NCBI GenBank assembly: GCA_026785865.1
Contig: JAJAZG010000328.1
Location: 1-12,191 of the forward strand
Origin: Pseudanabaena sp. CAN_BIN31
Lineage (GTDB): Bacteria > Cyanobacteriota > Cyanobacteriia > Pseudanabaenales > Pseudanabaenaceae
DNA length: 12,191 nt
Reading direction: 5' to 3'
In this document: positions 1 to 6,500 of the stretch, piece by piece
Position numbering within the stretch: the stretch's first letter is position 1
Layout of the letters: each line of letters starts with the position of its first letter
Translations under genes and position numbers: made by a program
The notes under the pieces: model-generated
The model's input: only the letters and a program-made list of their open reading frames with translations
The model's database searches: none
Told to the model about the DNA's origin: nothing

Positions 1-146
1 CTACCCCTGTTAAGGTGCAAAAATAACCAACGTAGATCGGTTGTTTCAGCCTTCAAAAAGCTATTTCCTTGAACTTTTGATATGAAATTTAAAGGAGACA
101 TATCCGTAGGATCGCACAAGCTCGTCGGTCACCTTAACAGGGGTAG
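1..146. mobile_element. MITE-like element with 17-bp terminal inverted repeats
   Basis: Positions 1-17 (CTACCCCTGTTAAGGTG) are the exact reverse complement of 130-146 (CACCTTAACAGGGGTAG). The 112 bp between them are too short for a transposase, and pairing stops immediately inside the repeats. This is the form of a miniature inverted-repeat element. A TA lies symmetrically near both outer edges (2-3 and 144-145), so the element could be 4-143 with 14-bp termini and a TA target duplication, as IS630/Tc1-type elements make; that family assignment is inference. The window starts at base 1, so the left terminus may extend further. The element abuts the MBOAT gene scrap at 147, which ends where the element starts. 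A 22-codon open frame (82-150) runs through the right terminus and is probably meaningless. Confidence 0.6.
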
Positions 147-221
147 CTGAAAAGACTTACTAAAAATAGGCTGACGGGAACTAAAAGTAACTTTACTTGC
201 CACTTAGCGCGATCGCATCGA
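147..221 (-). pseudogene. Orphan 3'-end fragment of an MBOAT acyltransferase gene
   Basis: This stretch is a diverged direct copy of about 9386-9472, the 3' end of the intact MBOAT gene. It shares a perfect 24-bp block (155-178 with 9394-9417) and the block GCGATCGCATCGA. Read on the minus strand it encodes RCDRAKWQVKLLLVPVSLFL followed by VS, against RCDRNKWQLNWQVKLFLVPV and SLFLVS in the intact protein. It lacks four residues (a 12-bp gap) and has a few substitutions. Similarity stops at 221/222 on one side and at the MITE-like element on the other, so only about 25 codons survive. It is read as an insertion scar or gene remnant, not an expressed gene. The similarity is directly visible; the remnant interpretation is inference. 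Confidence 0.7.
155..221 (+). repeat. Left copy of direct repeat flanking the three-gene cassette
   Basis: This is the left partner of the repeat at 9394-9472, in the same orientation and about 9.24 kb apart, bracketing the entire plus-strand operon. The first 24 bases are identical. The remainder shows scattered substitutions and one 12-bp length difference before both copies end in GCGATCGCATCGA. It may mark the left boundary of an integrated island, like an attL site or a recombination scar. Confidence 0.7.
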
Positions 222-544
222 GTTATGTCCACAAGTTGACAAAAATCAAAAACTTGGTGAAATGCCAATAAAGTTTCAAAATTTGCTATTTTTATACTGA
301 GACCATATTAATTATTTGAAAAAATCAGTAACAAGAGAGGTGTCGTAACATATATAGTATTTATAATATATTTGCCTGTTATAAATCTTGTTTTTCAAAA
401 AAAGTATCCTGACTGACTTTACCTTTATCAAGAACTCACCTGTTTATTTAGTGAAAGATAAATGGCAATAGGTGGGGTGAGGGCTGAATTTTAAACTGAA
501 AAAATCTGAATCGTCAATACAAGAAATCATAGTGAAACCTTTAT
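222..544 (+). promoter_or_regulatory. AT-rich leader of the defence-like operon, possible promoter
   Basis: This is 323 bp without a convincing gene between the MBOAT scrap and the first cassette gene. It is strongly AT-rich. A perfect -10-like hexamer TATAAT lies at 362-367, but the -35 position 17 bp upstream (339-344, GGTGTC) is poor, so this is only a candidate promoter for the operon. That would give a 5' leader of about 170 nt. No clear Shine-Dalgarno sequence precedes the ATG at 545, which is common in cyanobacteria. I saw no strong hairpin, operator-like palindrome or RNA gene here. Confidence 0.3.
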
Positions 545-2548
545 ATGAACACATATTTGGAGTGGAATAATCTAATTGCCGCTCATTTCTTTAACACTGA
601 CTTGGGAGGCAATACGGTTTATCTCTATGTCACTGAAGAACTAATAAATGAATTAGTTCAGAAAAATGGGTGGATATTTTTGGATTTTATCAACGCCGTT
701 AAGACTGGTTTTAGAAAGAAACCGCAGGGTGTTTGTAAAGATGCTCTGTGGAGCTTGAAGCAACGGAACTCTTATCCTCCCTATATTGCCTATCTAGCCC
801 TATTTGTTCTTGCTGCTGGGACTGAAGGAGATTTTTCTGCAAATGCATACTATCCAAGATTGAGGGGATTGTTGGGTGAAGAACCTGTTACAGGTCAATA
901 TCCTATGTTTAATGAAATGTGGAAACTCTGGGAAGATCTAGAGCGATGGTCGAAAAAAGATAAATTGGGTGAGTTTGGAATCTTTAACTATAACTGCATT
1001 GGCAATAGGAGGCATATTGGAGTCCCACAGTCACAAACTCTTCTGACAGAAAAAGAACGTCGTCAACTCCCGTCAATTTTTGCAGCGACTGGCTTAGAGC
1101 CAACTGTTCCTCCATCTGAAGAAGCGATCGCCAATCTTGTAGCTCGTCACGGGCGAGATTTGCTAAGAAATCAGACGTGGAGATTATTGCGAGAAAGCAA
1201 TAGCAAAGATGACTTGCAACAGGAGTTACGTCAAGCTTTAATTGAGCGGATTACTGAGGAATTATATAACTGGGATGGAGTTTTTGAAGAGGATTCACAG
1301 GGAGTAAACCAAATATGTGGCTCTCTGAGATTATGTTGTAGTTTAGATTCGATCGCAGGAAGTGCTAGTTTTACATTGCGATGCACTACTAAACACGAAT
1401 TCCCAGAAGATGAATTATTGTTGCAGATGAATAACCAGCAATCTTTTTTATGTGAAGAATATGGGAAGGGCTGGTCTTCACCTCTCACAAAACAAAATGA
1501 ACAAAGGTTAAACGCCTCTGATTTCAATTGGTGTGAGGGTTTACAAATGCGATCGCCTGACTCAAAATGGTGTTTTAGGCTGCCAGCATCGCCAATTCGT
1601 ATCTTCGTTGGCGGGAGTAGTGAAGGATTATCGGGATATATAGAAGTACGTCAACTGCCTGTTCAAAAGCCATTTTATTTAGCTGCCCATGAAGACTGTT
1701 TAGCTTTACTTACACAATGGGGAGAGTCTAGCTGCAAAGGTTTTAATAAATTGCCGATCGCAAATGGTTTACCAGATCGATGGCATTTCTTTCAGGTAGA
1801 GATCGCTTGCTCTGATGAATTAAAAAAAATATATCCTGTGTTGGCGTTTCCCACGATATTGCGCCTAGAACTTTCGGGAGGTATTCGTTTTAGTGGGAAT
1901 AACTTCTTTAAATTTGCACCACCTAAAGTAGTTTTACAAGTGAGCAATGATGAAATACAAGTGTATTGCAATGAGATACGGTTGGATTGCAATCATATAT
2001 CAGGTGTCTATGAATTACCTCTAGATACATCAGATTTAAGATTAGAGATTTCAGCCCGAAGTGGCGACACTACTATGAAACGTCGTTTTATTTCTTTGGT
2101 CGAAGATATTCCTTGGCAAGCTGAAACGATTACCCAAAGGTTTGATCGGTTTGTTAATCGTCAAAACGATAGGAATAATCCTCATGGGATATCTGGTGCA
2201 TTGGTAACAGGTTTTGATTGTCCTGAGTTTAACTTCAACACTTTATTACCTATTCAAGGTAAACAAAGAGTTGTCTTTGTGGGTAAAAAAACTGGTCAAA
2301 TATCAAGCTCAATACCTGAAAACTGGACACCTATCTGGATCATTTCTAAAGGTAGACGCAGCCAAGTATTCTTTTGTGGTGGTAATTTAGCTGAAGCCGA
2401 GCCTATTTCATCAGTTTGTAAAGATAGAAAAAAATTGCAAGAGTGGAAAAAATTGTTGTGGATTGATCGCAAAACAATTCATTCGCCCACTCAGCCTGAG
2501 CTAAGAAGCTTATGGAAAAAATTTGAAACGGAGGCGGGACGTGTTTAA
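545..2548 (+). CDS. Uncharacterised 667-aa protein, first gene of a defence-like helicase operon
   Basis: I cannot assign a biochemical function. The first ~245 residues look like a compact, mostly helical conserved region. It contains SYPPYIAYLALFVLAAG (residues 76-92), YYPRLRGLLGEE (102-113), MWKLWEDLERW (125-135) and IGVPQSQTLLTEKERRQLP (158-176). The hydrophobic stretch at 79-91 is short and set in a soluble-looking context, so I do not call it a membrane segment. From about 255 to 520 the protein becomes rich in alternating, beta-like segments, including LELSGGIRFSGNNFFKFAPP (441-460). No nuclease, ATPase or methylase motif is recognised. The ATG at 545 is the natural start. The 3' end overlaps the next gene by 8 bp, indicating translational coupling. 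I recall proteins of this general pattern beside large DUF1998 helicases. The role as a defence component, possibly equivalent to an accessory Druantia protein, is inference from context. Confidence 0.85.
   Translation: MNTYLEWNNLIAAHFFNTDLGGNTVYLYVTEELINELVQKNGWIFLDFINAVKTGFRKKPQGVCKDALWSLKQRNSYPPYIAYLALFVLAAGTEGDFSANAYYPRLRGLLGEEPVTGQYPMFNEMWKLWEDLERWSKKDKLGEFGIFNYNCIGNRRHIGVPQSQTLLTEKERRQLPSIFAATGLEPTVPPSEEAIANLVARHGRDLLRNQTWRLLRESNSKDDLQQELRQALIERITEELYNWDGVFEEDSQGVNQICGSLRLCCSLDSIAGSASFTLRCTTKHEFPEDELLLQMNNQQSFLCEEYGKGWSSPLTKQNEQRLNASDFNWCEGLQMRSPDSKWCFRLPASPIRIFVGGSSEGLSGYIEVRQLPVQKPFYLAAHEDCLALLTQWGESSCKGFNKLPIANGLPDRWHFFQVEIACSDELKKIYPVLAFPTILRLELSGGIRFSGNNFFKFAPPKVVLQVSNDEIQVYCNEIRLDCNHISGVYELPLDTSDLRLEISARSGDTTMKRRFISLVEDIPWQAETITQRFDRFVNRQNDRNNPHGISGALVTGFDCPEFNFNTLLPIQGKQRVVFVGKKTGQISSSIPENWTPIWIISKGRRSQVFFCGGNLAEAEPISSVCKDRKKLQEWKKLLWIDRKTIHSPTQPELRSLWKKFETEAGRV
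2530..2543 (+). promoter_or_regulatory. Ribosome binding site that fixes a GTG start for the second operon gene
   Basis: A strong Shine-Dalgarno GGAGG (2530-2534) sits six bases before a GTG codon (2541-2543). The upstream in-frame TTG at 2523 would place this motif inside the coding sequence and has no ribosome binding site of its own. The GTG therefore is the better start. It lies inside the 3' end of the preceding gene (stop TAA 2546-2548). Confidence 0.65.
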
Positions 2549-3524
2549 CAGCGATAGATTGCTTTATGTTTTATCGGCAAAAAAAGAAATTAACTCGTCT
2601 GCTTTTAAAGAAGCATTTGACTATTTAGACACAAATGCTACTGATCTAGACAGACAAGGTATTAAAAAGAGGCGATCTGAAGTTATTCGATCGCTTGACG
2701 CATTGGGGCATTGTGATTTTGATTTTAGTAATGGGTATAGAGTTTATGTGGCTCCTCCTGCATTGGTGAGACTGCCTTGTGCTGGTTTCCCTCAGGCAGT
2801 TTTGACGGGAGCGCGATCGCCTAATACGATTCAGAAGATAGAAGAAGCTTGTAAATCTGTTGGCAATCACATCAAGCATGACGTGGAGCCAGATGATGCT
2901 TTGTCATTAATCCCTAGGCGAATCACTATACAAGCCGAAGACATAGAAGAATTAAGACAAATATCTGATCTCCTAAAAATTCATTTCTTGGAAACACCGT
3001 CAGCTTGGACAATATTGCATTTTGTCGGTAGCCTTGATGATTATTTAGACACCCTCAAATGGTGTACTACTCGTGAATTAAATTGGCAACGTCAAACTTT
3101 TAATCCTAGCTCATTGCAATTTGAGGCTACACAGGATGTTGAGGCTGATACGCGCCTTAGTCAATACAGTCATCCAAAGCAAAATACTATGAGCTTTTAT
3201 CTGTGGCGGAATGGTCAAATGGCAGAGATTGAGCGTGATTGGGGACGATATGCTGTTTTGAAAGCAATGCGATCAAGTGTCCTATTTTACGATAAACGCA
3301 AGTTTATGATGGCAGTCCCAATCAGTGCAAAATTACCACGGTTGCTAGAGAGAGCTTTAACTCTTTGCTCAGGGTTTGTGCCAGAATATAGGAATAAATC
3401 AGATAGTTTGTCGAAAATTCTTCCAAAAGTTAAAGGATTTAATCTATTTACTGCAATTCCACCCCAAATAGCAGAAATGACTGCGGCTAAGTTGAACCAG
3501 ACTCTCAAAACTTTAGATATTTAA
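2541..3524 (+). CDS. Probable winged-helix protein (~327 aa), second gene of the defence-like operon
   Basis: Function is not recognised. From the GTG start the first ~77 residues read like a winged helix-turn-helix. A helix (DRLLYVLSAKK, 5-15) is followed by a second helix around 19-30, then a positively charged helix IKKRRSEVIRSLDALG (41-56), and a short beta wing ending in NGYRVYVAPP (64-73). A conserved-looking segment LVRLPCAGFPQAVLTGARSP (75-94) follows. The rest (95-327) is mixed alpha/beta with no catalytic motif I can name; WCTTRELNW (174-182) and FYLWRNGQ (219-226) are notable. An in-frame TTG at 2523 would give 333 aa, but the GGAGG at 2530-2534 favours GTG. The gene overlaps the first gene by 8 bp and is 15 bp from the helicase gene, so it is surely co-transcribed. 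DNA binding, as a regulator or target-recognition subunit for the helicase, is inference from the predicted fold and the operon. Confidence 0.8.
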   Translation: MFNSDRLLYVLSAKKEINSSAFKEAFDYLDTNATDLDRQGIKKRRSEVIRSLDALGHCDFDFSNGYRVYVAPPALVRLPCAGFPQAVLTGARSPNTIQKIEEACKSVGNHIKHDVEPDDALSLIPRRITIQAEDIEELRQISDLLKIHFLETPSAWTILHFVGSLDDYLDTLKWCTTRELNWQRQTFNPSSLQFEATQDVEADTRLSQYSHPKQNTMSFYLWRNGQMAEIERDWGRYAVLKAMRSSVLFYDKRKFMMAVPISAKLPRLLERALTLCSGFVPEYRNKSDSLSKILPKVKGFNLFTAIPPQIAEMTAAKLNQTLKTLDI

Positions 3525-3539
3525 ATAGTGTGATAAATT

Positions 3540-6500
3540 ATGCAAGATCCCATTGGTGCTTTTGACAAGATTCGCGACAATCTGATTTTATATATTAAGA
3601 CTGCTTTCGGTACTCAGTTTCCTGAAATTGAGCAAGAACGAGAAAGGCTATTACGTCAAACAGGCGCTTTTTATCAAGAACCTTGGATTGAGCCACTTCC
3701 TCGTTATCTGAAATCTGGTAAAACTATTGATAATCTAGAAGTTTCAGATGTACCTACACTAGATGCAGACGCTTTACAAGACTTCAAAGATTTAGCTAAA
3801 TGTGGACTGGTCAAGGAGTATGAACTGTACAGCCATCAAATCAGAATGATGTCAAAAGCGTTAGAAGGTCACAATACAGTAGTAACTGCGGGGACGGGGT
3901 CTGGAAAAACTGAATCGTTTCTATTACCACTATTTGCTTATCTTGCGAAAGAATCAAAAAACTGGCAAGCACCAAATAAGGAGCCAGACCACCTTAATGA
4001 TTGGTGGAAAAATGAGGATTGGCAGAAACAATGCAATCCAGTTCCAGAAGGCAAAAAGAATCATAGTTTTCAGCGTTCATATCGTGTATCTCAGCGTACT
4101 CATGAAACTCGCGATCCTGCGGTAAGAGCGCTGATTTTATATCCGATGAATGCTCTAGTTGAAGATCAACTTACTAGGCTACGCCTTGCATTGGATTCTG
4201 ATAAAGCGCGGGATTGGTTTGAAAATAATAGAAATGGCAACAGAATTTATTTTGGTAGATATAACGGTGTTACAGCTATAGCTGGAAGAGAAACAACGAA
4301 GACTGGCAAGCCTAATAAAGACAAAATTGAAGAATTGCTGGAACGGATGAAACAGATGGAGTCATCTATTGAAGCTTCTATTCAACATTTTAATGAAACT
4401 GGTAAAGAAGACGTGAGATACTTTTTCCCGCGTTTAGATGGATCGGAGATGCGCTGCCGATGGGATATGCAAGATGCTCCACCAGATATTTTAATTACCA
4501 ACTACTCTATGCTCAGTATCATGCTGATGCGAGATGTTGACAAGAATCTTTTTGATAAAACTAAGGCATGGTTACAGAAAGAAGACAGTATTTTTCATTT
4601 AATTGTTGATGAGTTGCACTTGTATCGAGGCACGACAGGGACTGAAGTTGCCTACTTACTGAGGCTATTAATGGAACGTTTAGGGCTTTATCCTGGGCAT
4701 CCCAAATTAAGAATTCTTGCTTCTAGTGCATCTCTAGAGCCAAAAAATCTAGAGAGTTTAGAATTCTTAAATCAATTTTTTGGAACAGAATGGAATCCTG
4801 AACAAGTTATAGAAGGGCAGTCTGAGCCAATCCCTAGTATTGATACTGAAGAGTTTATTGATAGTGAACCATTCATTAGGTTAGCGAGAGAGATCGATAG
4901 TAATAGTATAGAGACTTTAAAAGGAACAGATGTATTTAACGAATGTCGTCAAATCATGGAACCTGAGAACAATGCTGTCGGTTCGAGAATGATTAAGGCT
5001 TGTGAAGTTGATACAAAAATTCGGGCTGTGGCGATCGCGGATTTTGCCAAGAAATTATTTGGTGAAGCCTTGACGGAAGAAGATCGCGCACTTGCTTTAA
5101 GAGGATTATTAACTACTCGTGGTTTATGCAATCAACCGTCCTTGCCATCTTTTAGGCTACATTGGTTTTTCAGGAATATAGAAGGACTATGGGCTTGCAC
5201 TAAACCGAATCATGGCTGTGAAGAGGGCGAGGCTAGTAATAATCGACCCGTAGGTAAACTTTTTGTGGAAAGTCCACCTATTATGTACGATAAATACCGC
5301 GTCTTGGAAATGCTCAATTGTGAACAATGCGGTACAGTGCTATTTGGTGGTAAGCGTCTGGAACTAAAAGATAATCAAGGCTGGGAACTCTTACCAACAG
5401 ATCCAGATATTGAGAGTATTCCTGATCGCCAAGTCAGTAGTTTTTTAGAGAGTAGAAGCTACAACGAATATGCTATTTTTTGGGCTTCTAGAGACATTTA
5501 CAGTACAGAATTTAGAGATACGGGGTGGAAGCAGCCAACAAAAATCGGCAGTACTTCAGAGAAAGCATTTTGGGATATAGCTTCATTAGATGTTTACAGT
5601 GGTGAAGTTATTCTCGGAGAACCTAACTCAAATAAATCTGATGATCAGTGGGTAAAAGGCTATATTTATCACTTGCGAGATCTCCCAGAAGAAACCCAAA
5701 AGTCTATGCCAGCACAGCCATCAATTTGTCCTTGCTGCGGTACTGACTATCATAAGCGTAAATCTCGTAGATCTTCAATTAGAGGATTTCGTAGTGGATT
5801 CTCTAGATTAAGTCAACTGCTTTCCAAAGAACTTTTCTATCAGCTACCCGATGAGAAAGAAACGCGCAAACTAGTGATTTTTTCTGATAGTCGTGAAAAT
5901 GCGGCTTCTATCTCAAATGGAATTGAACGTAATCACCATAATGATATTGTGCGTGAAGCCATAAGTGATGAACTGAATCAATTAGTGATCGGTCAACTTT
6001 ATCTCTTGGAAGATCTTCAACAGAATGGTCATTCTATTCGAGATGAAGCAATCGAGTTTGCTAAACGAAATCCCAATGCTATTACAGAATTACAGGAAAA
6101 AATCGAATTAGCCAATCAACCTGTTGAAGGGCTAATTCCAGCATTTAAAGCGTTGAGGAATCAAGCATTAGAGATGCTAAATGAAATTAAACAAAGAGGA
6201 GATAAAAATATAGTTCCACTTAGACTATTATTTGAAGGAAAAGACTCAACACTAGGTACACTGATTCAAAGATTAGCTCGTTTAGGGATAAATCCTGCTG
6301 GGAATGACATTGCTGATCAATATTATAAATATGATGATGATAGAGAGCATTACTGGACAGATTTTTTTGACTTTGAATCACAATCATTAGAATGGAAAGA
6401 AGACTCACCCACATCACGACAGAAAATAGATAATCGTAATTCTCTTGTAGATAAAGTAAAGGGAGAAGTTTGCCATGCATTATTTAGTCGTTTGTTTTAC

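Noticed and set aside
1..146. Inverted repeat as a transcription terminator or CRISPR-type repeat
   Set aside because: The arms are 112 bp apart with no U-tract, and there are only two copies in opposite orientation with no regular spacers.
82..150. 22-codon ORF through the right terminus of the MITE-like element, with an AAAGGAGA stretch
   Set aside because: It is very short, the purine-rich stretch lies inside it rather than before its ATG, and it runs across the inverted repeat; nothing supports expression.
232..257. Short inverted pair CAAGTT/AACTTG in the leader
   Set aside because: Six base pairs in AT-rich sequence is expected by chance, and it has no link to a promoter element.
1231..1527. 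98-codon minus-strand frame inside the first operon gene
   Set aside because: It lies wholly opposite a convincing long coding region and has no recognisable motif. Other shorter antisense or out-of-frame stretches within the three large genes were dismissed for the same reason.
2523..2540. TTG start giving a 333-aa second operon protein
   Set aside because: It has no ribosome binding site, and the GGAGG at 2530-2534 is ideally spaced for the GTG at 2541.
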